Positions 1 to 6,669 are shown, counted from the stretch's first letter. The stretch: DNA of 14,824 nt from an uncultured Paenibacillaceae bacterium (GCA_937874515.1 CALNBV010000239.1:1-14824); one strand, 5' to 3'. Notes: generated by a model from the sequence alone, not told the origin. Numbers and translations are program-made.

Positions 1-46
1 ACCACCGAGATCTACACTCTTTCCCTACACGACGCTCTTCCGATCT
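1..46. other. Illumina adapter sequence left on the contig end
   Basis: Bases 1-46 match the P5/TruSeq universal adapter from its thirteenth base to its end, finishing with the typical GACGCTCTTCCGATCT. Genomic sequence begins at base 47. This is recognised from memory of the adapter and matches throughout. The stretch is a library artefact and should be masked. The reading frame of the following gene runs through it only by chance, so nothing upstream of 47 should be used as coding sequence. Confidence 0.97.
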
Positions 47-48
47 GG

Positions 49-804
49 TCTCTGGCAAGAAGGTTGCCAGTTCCTGTTGTCACCACAGGATTTGTGAAAC
101 CCAGTGAAATACAAAACTGGTTTGCTGCTGCCGACTTATTTGTCTGCACATCCCTTTGGCAAGAACCCTTAGCCAGGGTCCATTATGAAGCAATGGCCGC
201 GGGGTTGCCTATTGTTACCACTGCTAGAGGCGGGAATCCTGAAGTCATTGTGGCCAAAGAAAATGGGTTAGTTGTTGAGAATCCTGAAGACCCTAGTAAT
301 TTTGCAGAAAAAATCGGGGAAATCCTATCTAATAAGTCATTGATGAAAAAAATGGGGGAGAAAGGAAGAGAACTCGCCCTTTCATTATATCAGTGGGATC
401 GGGTAGCTTCTGAGATTTTACAGGTATGGGAACAAGCTATGGAAATACCTCTCACCATGACCGATGAAGAGGTGGTCTATTCCCCTGCTTCCCAACCTGA
501 AACAATCTCCGAAAGTAAGTCTGAATCTGATATGAAGAAATCTGACAGCAAATCTGAGAAAAAATCAGAAGACAAGTATAGTAAAAAACATCATGATAAA
601 GACAAAGAGAAGCACAGAAAAGAAGAGGAGCATAAAGACAAAGGGAAAGAGAAGCACAGAAAAGAAGAGAAGTCTAAAGACAAAGGGAAAGAGAAGTATC
701 GAAAAGAAGAGAAGTCTAAGGAAAAAGGGAAAGGGAAGTATCGAAAAGAGGACAAGTACAAAAAAAAATATAAGGAAAAAGACAAAAAACGCCAAAAAAA
801 ATAA
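49..804 (+). CDS. GT4-family glycosyltransferase with Lys/Glu-rich repeat tail, 5' end missing (CotSA-like?)
   Basis: The 5' end is lost at the adapter junction; the first in-frame genomic codon is at 49, and the TTG at 64 is unlikely to be the true start. The first ~130 residues are the C-terminal half of a GT-B glycosyltransferase: FVKPSEIQNWFAAADLFVCTS, then the EX7E motif (EPLARVHYE) followed by AMAAGLPIVTTARGGNPEVI, which binds the nucleotide-sugar donor in family GT4. A linker rich in Ser/Glu/Asp/Lys then leads into ~90 residues dominated by Lys, Glu, Arg and His with a 14-residue repeat. Such a charged tail is not part of the usual GT4 fold. B. subtilis CotSA is a GT4-like spore coat protein, and coat genes lie elsewhere in this window, so a coat or spore-surface role is plausible but inferred. 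A hairpin terminator follows the stop codon. Confidence 0.85.
   Translation, partial: SLARRLPVPVVTTGFVKPSEIQNWFAAADLFVCTSLWQEPLARVHYEAMAAGLPIVTTARGGNPEVIVAKENGLVVENPEDPSNFAEKIGEILSNKSLMKKMGEKGRELALSLYQWDRVASEILQVWEQAMEIPLTMTDEEVVYSPASQPETISESKSESDMKKSDSKSEKKSEDKYSKKHHDKDKEKHRKEEEHKDKGKEKHRKEEKSKDKGKEKYRKEEKSKEKGKGKYRKEDKYKKKYKEKDKKRQKK
598..759 (+). repeat. 42-bp in-frame tandem repeat encoding a charged 14-residue unit
   Basis: Three full 42-bp units (634-675, 676-717, 718-759) follow a shorter 36-bp unit (598-633), and degenerate copies continue to about 790. The protein unit reads KDKGKEKHRKEEKS, with His/Tyr alternating at the eighth place. The unit length keeps the frame, so copy number can change without breaking the gene. 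Confidence 0.85.
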
Positions 805-816
805 GTGTCACATACA

Positions 817-844
817 AAACCACCCCAAATTTTAGGGGTGGTTT
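817..844 (+). terminator. Hairpin terminator after the glycosyltransferase
   Basis: AAACCACCCC (817-826) and GGGGTGGTTT (835-844) form a perfect 10-bp stem around an 8-nt loop, just after the stop at 802-804. The U-run is short (GTTTATT), but the AT-rich arms make it usable from both sides, and the next gene is convergent. Confidence 0.75.
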
Positions 845-852
845 ATTGCCGT

Positions 853-880
853 GGAACTGGCACGATTTGAATCTTAGTAT
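853..880. repeat. 28-bp dispersed repeat, copy 1
   Basis: GGAACTGGCACGATTTGA followed by ATCTTAGTAT recurs at 2996-3023 with 2 differences in 28 bp. Similarity continues more weakly into a T-rich stretch (YTCMTTTT). It begins with TGGCACG, the sigma-54 -24 element, but no GC doublet stands ten bases after the GG. This copy lies between the terminator and the 3' end of the convergent gene. Function unknown. Confidence 0.6.
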
Positions 881-886
881 CTCATT

Positions 887-1420
887 TTATTGTGATTCTA
901 GAATGCGATTTACTTTCTCAGCAGGGGTAAAGGCTTCATATTTATTGTAGTTTGTAGTGATTTTTGTAATATACCAGTGTTTTACCCGGTCCTGATTTTT
1001 TTCAACGGTAATAAATTTACGTCCCTTTTTGTTCCATTGCCAGTTGGATGAAACCAAATCATACTCCAGGGTGTATTGTAGTGTTGTATTATTGATTTTT
1101 TCTTCTTTTACAAAACGAATGTTTTCTAACCAGGGACTAGATTGTCCTGTTCCCCATCCTTTCTTTTCAAATTGAATTTTCGTCTTTTCTTGCAGGTCAG
1201 GGGAGAGAGTTGCATATTGAATCGCTCCACTTCGATTATTTACACCTAAAACCCACAGTTCAACAGCTTGTTTTGGGGTTTGGGCTTCCATTCCAGAGAT
1301 AAAAGATTCTACCATCGTTCCTCTTTGTGAATGTGTAAAGGCTTCAGGAGTTTCTTTTACATTGTTTCCTAACACTAAATAAGAAGCGAACAGTAATAGG
1401 CCAATTACAATTCGTGCCAT
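887..1420 (-). CDS. Membrane-anchored or exported protein of unknown function
   Basis: The product has 177 residues. I start it at the ATG at 1420 because GGAGG lies 6 nt upstream; the open frame runs further to 1615, but that part covers the promoter of the divergent thioredoxin gene and is not credible. Residues 3-18 are hydrophobic (IVIGLLLFASYLVLG), giving a signal anchor or uncleaved signal peptide, with the rest outside the membrane. The soluble part contains TPKQAVELWVLGVNNRSGAI followed by LSPDLQEK, then alternating polar/hydrophobic strands and an aromatic-rich SNWQWNKKGR segment. This resembles the layout of NTF2-like domains. A similar TP...LSP-x-LQ arrangement occurs in the protein encoded at 12798-13574. 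No family is firmly recognised. The gene is convergent with the glycosyltransferase. Confidence 0.75.
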   Translation of the reverse strand: MARIVIGLLLFASYLVLGNNVKETPEAFTHSQRGTMVESFISGMEAQTPKQAVELWVLGVNNRSGAIQYATLSPDLQEKTKIQFEKKGWGTGQSSPWLENIRFVKEEKINNTTLQYTLEYDLVSSNWQWNKKGRKFITVEKNQDRVKHWYITKITTNYNKYEAFTPAEKVNRILESQ

Positions 1421-1482
1421 GGCAATCCTCCAATGGTTACTATCTATAGGGTAATATTCCCAATAAACAGCGAGTGAATTCA

Positions 1483-1511
1483 TTGACTTTCTTGACCTTT
1501 CGTTATAATAT
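1483..1511 (+). promoter_or_regulatory. Probable sigma-A promoter of the thioredoxin operon
   Basis: TTGACT (1483-1488) and TAATAT (1506-1511) are separated by 17 nt. An overlapping TATAAT (1504-1509) with 15 nt spacing is an alternative. It lies about 55 nt before the thioredoxin ATG and immediately before or overlapping the operator-like palindrome at 1510-1525. Confidence 0.6.
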
Positions 1512-1525
1512 ACCGGTAGGGGTAT
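1510..1525. promoter_or_regulatory. CsoR/CstR-like operator palindrome over the start of transcription
   Basis: ATACCGGTAGGGGTAT is an imperfect palindrome with outer arms ATACC and GGTAT and a GC-rich centre. This is the general form of operators bound by the CsoR family (copper-sensing CsoR, persulfide-sensing CstR). It abuts the -10 element and covers the expected +1, a good position for repression. The regulator is not encoded in this window, so the assignment rests only on form and position. Confidence 0.45.
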
Positions 1526-1567
1526 TTTTAAAGATAAACTGTATAAATTAACAGAGGTGAAGGTAAA

Positions 1568-1882
1568 ATGGCTATTGTAAACGTTAATGATCAAAACTTT
1601 GATACAACCATTCAAAATGGATTAGTATTGGTTGATTTTTGGGCTCCATGGTGCGGGCCGTGTAAAATGATTGCACCTATATTAGAAGAATTAAACAAAC
1701 AAGAAGGAAATCGGATCACCATTGCGAAATTAAATGTTGACGAGAACTCTGCAACTGCTGCGAAATATCAGATTATGGGCATTCCTACATTAAAGCTTTT
1801 TAAAGATGGGAAAGAAGTTGAAACCATTATGGGGGCACAACCTTTAGGGGTTCTCCAACAAATGGTTGCACAGTATGCATAG
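1568..1882 (+). CDS. trxA: Thioredoxin
   Basis: The product has 104 residues, the normal thioredoxin length, and should be cytoplasmic because no signal is present. It carries the active site WCGPC at residues 28-32 within VDFWAPWCGPCKM, and the cis-proline loop GIPT with Pro73, so both catalytic cysteines and the substrate-contact proline are intact. It reduces protein disulfides using electrons from thioredoxin reductase. AGAGGTGA lies 7 nt before the ATG. It is the first gene of an apparent operon with a DUF302 gene (22 nt downstream) and a TlpA-like gene. The genome may hold another, housekeeping thioredoxin; with these neighbours and the CsoR/CstR-like site, this copy could be a specialised paralogue, so the symbol is provisional. 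Confidence 0.92.
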   Translation: MAIVNVNDQNFDTTIQNGLVLVDFWAPWCGPCKMIAPILEELNKQEGNRITIAKLNVDENSATAAKYQIMGIPTLKLFKDGKEVETIMGAQPLGVLQQMVAQYA

Positions 1883-1904
1883 GGAATAAATTGGAGGTAT
1901 AACC

Positions 1905-2288
1905 ATGGATTTTCATTTTACAATTACAACGGATAAATCGATTCAGGAAGCCATTGAATCTGTAGAAACTTCACTGCAGAATCACAAATTTGGCGTTCTC
2001 TGGAAACTGGATATTCCCGCAACCCTCAAGAATAAAGGCGTAGAAGCGGATTTTAAATTTCATGTTTTTGAAGTGTGTAATCCTGGGATTGCAAAGGAAT
2101 TCTTCACCAGTGATTTAATGGTGGGTTATTTTCTGCCATGCCGTGTCGTAGTATATGAAAAGGATGGGCGTACCCATATTGGTATTGTAAAACCGACAGC
2201 CATTCTTGGATTGGTCAATGATGAATTGCCGAAACTGGCACAACCTGTGGAAGAGAAATTAATCTTAGCCATTCAAGAAGCAAAATAG
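1905..2288 (+). CDS. DUF302 family protein
   Basis: The product has 127 residues, has no signal peptide, and spans one DUF302 domain. Typical features are an N-terminal TxKSIQEAIESVETSLQ helix, GVLWKLDIPATLKNKG, the conserved FEVCNP segment (Cys58) and the LPCRVVVYE strand (Cys79). GGAGG is 7 nt before the ATG. The biochemical role of DUF302 is not settled; members often lie next to thioredoxins or sulfur-metabolism genes. The two cysteines in conserved motifs and the position between two thiol-disulfide proteins suggest a thiol or persulfide-related role, which is inference. Confidence 0.88.
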   Translation: MDFHFTITTDKSIQEAIESVETSLQNHKFGVLWKLDIPATLKNKGVEADFKFHVFEVCNPGIAKEFFTSDLMVGYFLPCRVVVYEKDGRTHIGIVKPTAILGLVNDELPKLAQPVEEKLILAIQEAK

Positions 2289-2313
2289 GTAAAAGGTGTG
2301 AAAACATTTATTC

Positions 2314-2856
2314 ATGAAAAAGTACATTATTATTGCTGTCCTCTTATTGTTAGTGGGTTGGGTTGTGTATAGCAATATCAATCAGAACAAAGGCGTGACA
2401 AATTCAGAAGTAGGTACAAAGGTTGGAACGAAAAAAGGGGACACGGCTCCTGATTTTACCTTAAAGACCTCCGATGGAAAAACGGTCAAGTTATCCGATT
2501 ACCGTGGGAAAAAGGTCATTCTTAACTTCTGGGCAAGTTGGTGTGGTCCTTGTCGCGCAGAAATTCCCGATATGGCGAAATTCTATGAAGCCAATAAAGA
2601 CAAGGGGATCGTCATTCTTGGAGTTAACTTAACCAGTGCAGAACGGACCCCTGGCAGTGTTCCACAATTTTTAAAGGATTATAACATTTCATATCCAGTA
2701 TTAATGGATGAAACAGGTGAAGTAGGGGACAGAAAATATGGTGTGACTGCGATTCCTACCACGTACATCCTTGATTCCAATGGTAAGATTACTGAAGTAA
2801 TTACAGGACCCATGACCTATAAGGCTATGGAGACAGTAACAAAGAATATTCCTTAA
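2314..2856 (+). CDS. TlpA/ResA-like membrane-anchored thiol-disulfide oxidoreductase
   Basis: The product has 180 residues. Residues 4-19 form an N-terminal transmembrane anchor, followed by a short linker and a thioredoxin-like domain from about residue 41 (GDTAPDFTLKTSDGKTVKLSD). The active site WCGPC is at 76-80 and the cis-Pro motif AIPTT includes Pro148. This is the AhpC/TSA-Redoxin layout of ResA, TlpA and YneN-type proteins, which act outside the membrane, for example in cytochrome c maturation or disulfide reduction. No ccdA or other cytochrome c genes are adjacent, so the specific substrate is unknown. The likely SD (AAAAGGTG, ending at 2298) is unusually far (15 nt) from the ATG, and no closer in-frame start exists before the stop at 2299-2301. 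It is the third gene of the thioredoxin operon. Confidence 0.9.
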   Translation: MKKYIIIAVLLLLVGWVVYSNINQNKGVTNSEVGTKVGTKKGDTAPDFTLKTSDGKTVKLSDYRGKKVILNFWASWCGPCRAEIPDMAKFYEANKDKGIVILGVNLTSAERTPGSVPQFLKDYNISYPVLMDETGEVGDRKYGVTAIPTTYILDSNGKITEVITGPMTYKAMETVTKNIP

Positions 2857-2865
2857 AGGTAACTA

Positions 2866-2894
2866 AGGCTAGCGCCATCGCTAGCCTATTTTTT
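2866..2894 (+). terminator. Rho-independent terminator of the thioredoxin operon
   Basis: A 9-bp stem, AGGCTAGCG / CGCTAGCCT, encloses the loop CCAT and is followed by A and six T. It starts 10 nt after the tlpA-like stop codon. Confidence 0.92.
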
Positions 2895-2995
2895 ATTTCA
2901 CTTAAAGAATTTATATAAGTATGAGGGTTACCCAGATGTTTTGAAGGCGCGCCCGTAGAGAAGTTGACCGTCAGTTTATACATCTTCGTCGGCGA

Positions 2996-3023
2996 GGAAC
3001 TGGCACGATTTGATTCTTAGCAT
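2996..3023. repeat. 28-bp dispersed repeat, copy 2
   Basis: This is the second copy of the repeat at 853-880 (GGAACTGGCACGATTTGA, then TTCTTAGCAT), again on the plus strand. It lies about 70 nt upstream of the gene at 3094. The preceding ~50 nt (2943-2995) is locally GC-rich and contains a GGCGCGCC palindrome (2946-2953). The TGGCACG core recalls a sigma-54 -24 element, but the -12 spacing is wrong. Confidence 0.6.
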
Positions 3024-3093
3024 TTCCTTTTTGTCCGTTTCCATTGGTCCTATTTCTTCATTTACTATATAGATTGTAGAATGGGGTGATGAA

Positions 3094-4023
3094 ATGGTTT
3101 CCTTTGTGACATGGAATCTTTATGCTGGTGCAGATTTAACACCCCTTTTTCGTGCTGCACCCCCACAAATTCCCCAGCGGGTAACGGAGGTCTTTCGGCA
3201 ATTTCTTGCCACCCATTTTTCTGTTCGTGCAAAAGCCATCGCCAGTGCTATTGCTGAAAAGAGACCCGATGTGATTGGATTCCAGGAAGTGAGTTTGGTC
3301 CAGTTCACTATACCTAATGTAGATGTGGTCATATACGATTTTTTGCAAATGGTAGTTAGCCAGTTGAAAAATAGAGGATTACACTATGAAGTGGCAGTGA
3401 TCAACGATAATGTGTTGTTTCAACTTCCCACAAGCCATGGAAATGAAGTGAGGATGTTAGACAGGGATGTGATTTTGCTTCGCAAAGATTCAGGGTATAA
3501 GGTGATTCATCGGCAAAAAGGGATCTTCACAACCAATTTCACCGTGAGAATTGGAAGGGGTTCATGCACAATACTGCGAGGATGGTCTTTTGTGGATATA
3601 GAAGGTAAAAAGGCCCTTCGGGTCATTAATACCCATTTGGATTCTTATTCGCCAGGGGTTCAGGTTGCCCAGGGGATGGAGTTGCTTTCTGGACCGGCTC
3701 ATACAACCCTTCCTTTGATCCTTTTGGGCGATCTAAATTCTAATGCTACAGGCTCTGATACACCCACCTATGGAAATTTTATTGCCAGTGGGCTTCATGA
3801 TTTATGGCTGGAGGTGGGGAAAGGACAGGGATTTACCTGTTGCCAGGACTCTGATTTATTAAATGGAGTATCTGGTTTACACCAGAGAATTGATTATATT
3901 TTGTTTAAGAATGGTTGGACACCAGGGGAAGCTTTGTTGTTAGGGGAAAATCAGTGGAGCAGAAGGGAAAGGGGACTATGGCCTTCAGACCACGCTGGAG
4001 TATATGGATCTTTACGTATATAA
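3094..4023 (+). CDS. Endonuclease/exonuclease/phosphatase-superfamily protein
   Basis: The product has 309 residues, no signal peptide, and should be cytoplasmic. All hallmark EEP (DNase I-like) motifs are present in order: TWNLY (Asn8), GFQE (Glu65), LDRDVILL (123-130), INTHLD (178-183, His181), LGDLNS (211-216, Asp213 and Asn215), RIDYIL (265-270) and SDHAGV (298-303, catalytic Asp299-His300). The metal-dependent phosphodiesterase centre is therefore complete. The family includes exonuclease III, sphingomyelinases, inositol phosphatases and other hydrolases; I see nothing that fixes the substrate, and the lack of a signal argues against a secreted sphingomyelinase. GGGGTGA lies 4 nt before the ATG. 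Promoter elements are weak (TTGGTC at 3044, TATATA at 3066). The gene appears monocistronic and is convergent with the MFS gene. Confidence 0.88.
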   Translation: MVSFVTWNLYAGADLTPLFRAAPPQIPQRVTEVFRQFLATHFSVRAKAIASAIAEKRPDVIGFQEVSLVQFTIPNVDVVIYDFLQMVVSQLKNRGLHYEVAVINDNVLFQLPTSHGNEVRMLDRDVILLRKDSGYKVIHRQKGIFTTNFTVRIGRGSCTILRGWSFVDIEGKKALRVINTHLDSYSPGVQVAQGMELLSGPAHTTLPLILLGDLNSNATGSDTPTYGNFIASGLHDLWLEVGKGQGFTCCQDSDLLNGVSGLHQRIDYILFKNGWTPGEALLLGENQWSRRERGLWPSDHAGVYGSLRI

Positions 4024-4180
4024 AATTGGAAGCCCGGTTTATCGAAAGGGAAACTGGGATTTTGAATGGAATATTAAATCATTATAAGTTAAGTTTACAA
4101 CTCGGGTGGATGAGCATATCATTTGGAAAAACTTTGATCTAGAAGGGAGATATATACTATACTTGAAATTAAAGAAAAAA
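4004..4180 (+). pseudogene. Possible decayed ORF after the EEP gene
   Basis: From the ATG at 4004, overlapping the end of the EEP gene in another frame, the translation reads MDLYVYKIGSPVYRKGNWDF... to a TAA at 4085. It continues in the same frame with coding-like residues (VKFTTRVDEHIIWKNFDLEG) until it runs into the terminator hairpin. The composition looks protein-like on both sides of the stop, as if a small gene had been broken by one stop and a 3' truncation. I do not recognise the family, and chance remains likely. Confidence 0.2.
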
Positions 4181-4226
4181 TCCAAGAAAAAAACAACCCT
4201 AGGAGTTGTTTTTTCTTGGATTTTTT
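4175..4226. terminator. Long bidirectional terminator between convergent genes
   Basis: The left arm (4175-4197: six A, TCCAAG, seven A, CAAC) pairs with the right arm (4205-4226: GTTG, six T, CTTGGA, six T) around a 7-nt loop, with one bulged A. The 22-bp stem is flanked by A- and T-runs on both sides, so it can stop transcription from the EEP gene (+) and the MFS gene (-). Confidence 0.9.
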
Positions 4227-4252
4227 CAATTAACGGTATGCACGTCTACCTA

Positions 4253-5575
4253 CTAATTTTTTACTGTCAAATCTTTAATGCGTATATGGAAGAGCAACCC
4301 AATAAGGACCATTACAGCGAGAGATCCGATGGCGAAACGGCTGGCAAGAGTTCCGCTTGCAGCAAACAATAAAGTGATGGAACCATAAATTACAGGACCT
4401 ACAATGGCGGAAACTTTTCCCGAAAAGGCAAAGAGACCGAAAAATTCCCCTCGTTTTTCTACAGGGGTAAGTTCAACAATCAGAGTGCGGGAAGTGACCC
4501 ACATGGAACCAAGAGCAATTCCGAAAAGGCTGCCAGCCACCCAGAAGAGACCTGTAGAAGTTGTGATTGCTGCCATAACAATAGCGATAATCATAATGAT
4601 CGCCACCTGATTAACTGCCTTTTTCGCACCAACCCTTTTCGTAATATAACCGAAGACAAAAGAACCAATGATACTAGAAACAGTAGACACTAAATAAAGA
4701 AGAATAAATTGTCCTGTGGAAAATCCCAATACAATTTTCGAATAGACAGCCATCATAGCAATGGCCGTTTGCAGGGCATCATTAAAGAAAAAATATGCAA
4801 TCATAAAGGTGAAAATAGGTTTATAAGCTTTCATTTCTTTAAAGGTTTGGAAAATATCCCGATATCCTTTGAAAAAAGAAGTGGATTTTTGAGGAGCTGG
4901 GTTTGGCTTTTCCTTTTCTTTATAAAGGAAAAAGATTGGCAAACTAAATATAAGAAAGAGAAGACCGCTTAAGAGAAAAGCAAGGGCATATTGTTCATCC
5001 CCTGCAAAGGGATATACCGATAAACCTACCAGTGTCCCCAAATAACCTATGGCAACCCCAAATCCTGAAATAAGGGGAATTTCTTGTTTGTTTCCTAAAT
5101 CAGAAATCATGGCATCATAAAAGACCAGGCTGGAATTATAGAAAAACTTCGCAACTACAAATAAGAAAATGACGAGAATAAAGGACAAAGATAAATTAAA
5201 AATAGTAGCACTGGTTTGCCAGAATTCAAAAACACCCATGAAAATCGTTGCCAAAATAGAGAAAAGAGCAAACACAACAAGCAGGAATTTTTTCTTTCCG
5301 GAGCGGTCCATATATACCCCGTATAAGGGGCTAAAGATGACTAGAAAAATACTGGCTATGGCGTTTAAATAACTAATAAATGAACTGGCTAATTGATCAA
5401 GAACCGGATCTCCTCCTACTTTGGCTTGTAAGTAAAGGGGGAAAAAGATGGTGTTAATATTTGAAGAGAAAATAGTATTCGCGAAATCATATAAGGCCCA
5501 AGAGAAGATAGGCAAGGTGAAAAATAGAGCCATACCCTTTCGCGATTTATTAGTATTACTTGTTTGCATGGTCAA
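4253..5575 (-). CDS. MFS transporter of the Atg22/UMF1 type
   Basis: The product has 440 residues, an integral membrane protein with about 11-12 hydrophobic segments. The N-terminal SWALYDFANTIFSSNI (residues 25-40) is the signature of the UMF1 (Atg22-like) group of the major facilitator superfamily, and SPLYGVYMDRSGKKK (82-96) is the usual MFS loop 2-3 motif with Gly and Asp-Arg. A charged cytoplasmic loop (KEKEKPNPAPQK) divides the halves. The fungal relative Atg22 exports amino acids from the vacuole; substrates of the bacterial members are mostly unknown. The start is uncertain: a TTG at 5575 sits 5 nt after AAAGGGGG, while an ATG two codons later is 11 nt away. It is divergent from the FAH-family gene across ~145 nt. 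Confidence 0.88.
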   Translation of the reverse strand: MTMQTSNTNKSRKGMALFFTLPIFSWALYDFANTIFSSNINTIFFPLYLQAKVGGDPVLDQLASSFISYLNAIASIFLVIFSPLYGVYMDRSGKKKFLLVVFALFSILATIFMGVFEFWQTSATIFNLSLSFILVIFLFVVAKFFYNSSLVFYDAMISDLGNKQEIPLISGFGVAIGYLGTLVGLSVYPFAGDEQYALAFLLSGLLFLIFSLPIFFLYKEKEKPNPAPQKSTSFFKGYRDIFQTFKEMKAYKPIFTFMIAYFFFNDALQTAIAMMAVYSKIVLGFSTGQFILLYLVSTVSSIIGSFVFGYITKRVGAKKAVNQVAIIMIIAIVMAAITTSTGLFWVAGSLFGIALGSMWVTSRTLIVELTPVEKRGEFFGLFAFSGKVSAIVGPVIYGSITLLFAASGTLASRFAIGSLAVMVLIGLLFHIRIKDLTVKN

Positions 5576-5721
5576 TGTGACCCCCTTTGTGTAATGAACT
5601 TATAAAGATATTCGCAAGGGAGAGTTCCATTTCCTTTTTGTATAGGACAAAGGTTTAGGCATAGGAACCAAAACCCCTTTAATACAATGGATATATAAAG
5701 ATTTAGGAGAGGGGTATTATC

Positions 5722-6669
5722 ATGAAATGGATTACTTTTCGCATGGCAGAACAACAGGAGCTTGGCTGGGTATGCCGGGCTGGAAACAAAGCTTTTGTTA
5801 TACCCTTGCGTAAAGCAGCTAAATATATGGAACGTGAAAAACTTCAATATCCGGAAGTGGTCTTGACTATGTTAGATTTGTTGAAAGCGGGAGAAGAAGT
5901 GCAACTAGGGTGGCGTAATGTGGCCGGATTTATTCAGGAACAACCTCTCGTTGTGCGGGAAATAGGGGTTCCCTTTAATCAAATTCGCCTTCATGCGCCC
6001 ATTTCAGACCCTGTGAGCATTCGCAATTTCTCTGCATTTGATGATAATAAGAATTCATTTCCTGATGAATGGTATGAAATCCCGGCCTTCTATTTTAGCA
6101 ATCCTCGATCCATTTATGGTCCAGGGGAAGGAATCAGCCGTCCCAAACAGTGTAAACGATTAGATTATGAATTAGAATTGGCCTGTGTAATTGGGAAAGA
6201 AGGACGAGACCTATCTGTAAAAGAAGCGGAAAACTATATATTTGGATACATGATTTTAAATGATTGGAGTGCACGGGACTTCCAGCAAAAAGAAGGGAAA
6301 ATTGGATTGGGATTTGGAAAAGGGAAAGATTTTGCCACTTCCCTTGGGCCCTTTCTGGTTACAGGTGATGAATTGTTGCCATTTCGCAGTGATGAGGGAA
6401 GATTTGATTTGGAAATGAAAGCATTTATTAATGGAAAAGAACTGTCTAGAGGGAATTTTCGCAACATCTTTTACACTTTTGCAGAGATGATTGCCCATGC
6501 TTCCAAAGATGTCACATTACATCCCGGTGATATTATCAGTTCGGGTCCTGTTGAGAGTGGTTGTATCCTTGAACTGGGAGAAGATAAACATCCCTGGTTA
6601 ATAGAAGGTGACCGGGTAACCTTATCAATCACTGGATTGGGTGTGTTACATAATTATATTACCTCTTGA
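5722..6669 (+). CDS. Fumarylacetoacetate hydrolase (FAH) family protein
   Basis: The product has 315 residues and no signal peptide. The N-terminal ~95 residues form the less conserved lid domain. The FAH catalytic fold begins near LHAPISDPVSIRNFSAFDD, followed by the metal-binding acids of LDYELELACVIG (Glu150, Glu152) and ILNDWSARDFQ (Asp181), then GFGKGKDFATSLGPFLVT and GDIISSGPVESGCILELG. These Mg2+/Mn2+-dependent enzymes cleave C-C bonds or decarboxylate/hydrate acylpyruvates. Length and motifs fit the fumarylacetoacetase-like/acylpyruvase group, but no other aromatic-degradation gene is adjacent, so the substrate is open. AGGAGAGGGG lies 7 nt before the ATG. It is divergent from the MFS gene, which could transport a related organic acid (inference). 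Confidence 0.88.
   Translation: MKWITFRMAEQQELGWVCRAGNKAFVIPLRKAAKYMEREKLQYPEVVLTMLDLLKAGEEVQLGWRNVAGFIQEQPLVVREIGVPFNQIRLHAPISDPVSIRNFSAFDDNKNSFPDEWYEIPAFYFSNPRSIYGPGEGISRPKQCKRLDYELELACVIGKEGRDLSVKEAENYIFGYMILNDWSARDFQQKEGKIGLGFGKGKDFATSLGPFLVTGDELLPFRSDEGRFDLEMKAFINGKELSRGNFRNIFYTFAEMIAHASKDVTLHPGDIISSGPVESGCILELGEDKHPWLIEGDRVTLSITGLGVLHNYITS

Noticed and set aside
565..795. Phe/Leu-rich minus-strand open frames (and a plus-strand one at 593-835)
   Set aside because: They are the complement or frame shift of the Lys/Glu repeat region; AAG/AAA/GAG codons read backwards as Phe/Leu. They have no ribosome binding site and no independent conservation.
1421..1615. N-terminal extension of the minus-strand gene at 887-1420
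   Set aside because: It would overlap the thioredoxin promoter, operator and first codons; a clear GGAGG supports the start at 1420.
853..3023. Sigma-54 promoters at the two TGGCACG motifs
   Set aside because: A sigma-54 promoter needs GG and GC separated by 10 bases. Here the bases at that place are AT or TT, and the nearest GC (copy 2 only) is 16 bases away.
853..3023. tRNA fragments at the two repeats (reverse strand contains a TTCAAATC-like string)
   Set aside because: The flanks cannot form a T-stem or acceptor stem, and the second copy changes the loop.
3120..3348. Minus-strand open frames inside the EEP gene
   Set aside because: They are shadows of a well-supported coding sequence with complete catalytic motifs.
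4253..5372. Plus-strand open frames within the MFS gene
   Set aside because: They are antisense shadows of a clear membrane transporter with no ribosome binding sites.
5572..5847. 91-codon minus-strand frame upstream of the MFS gene
   Set aside because: It overlaps the start of the FAH gene and the MFS ribosome binding site, and has no start signal.
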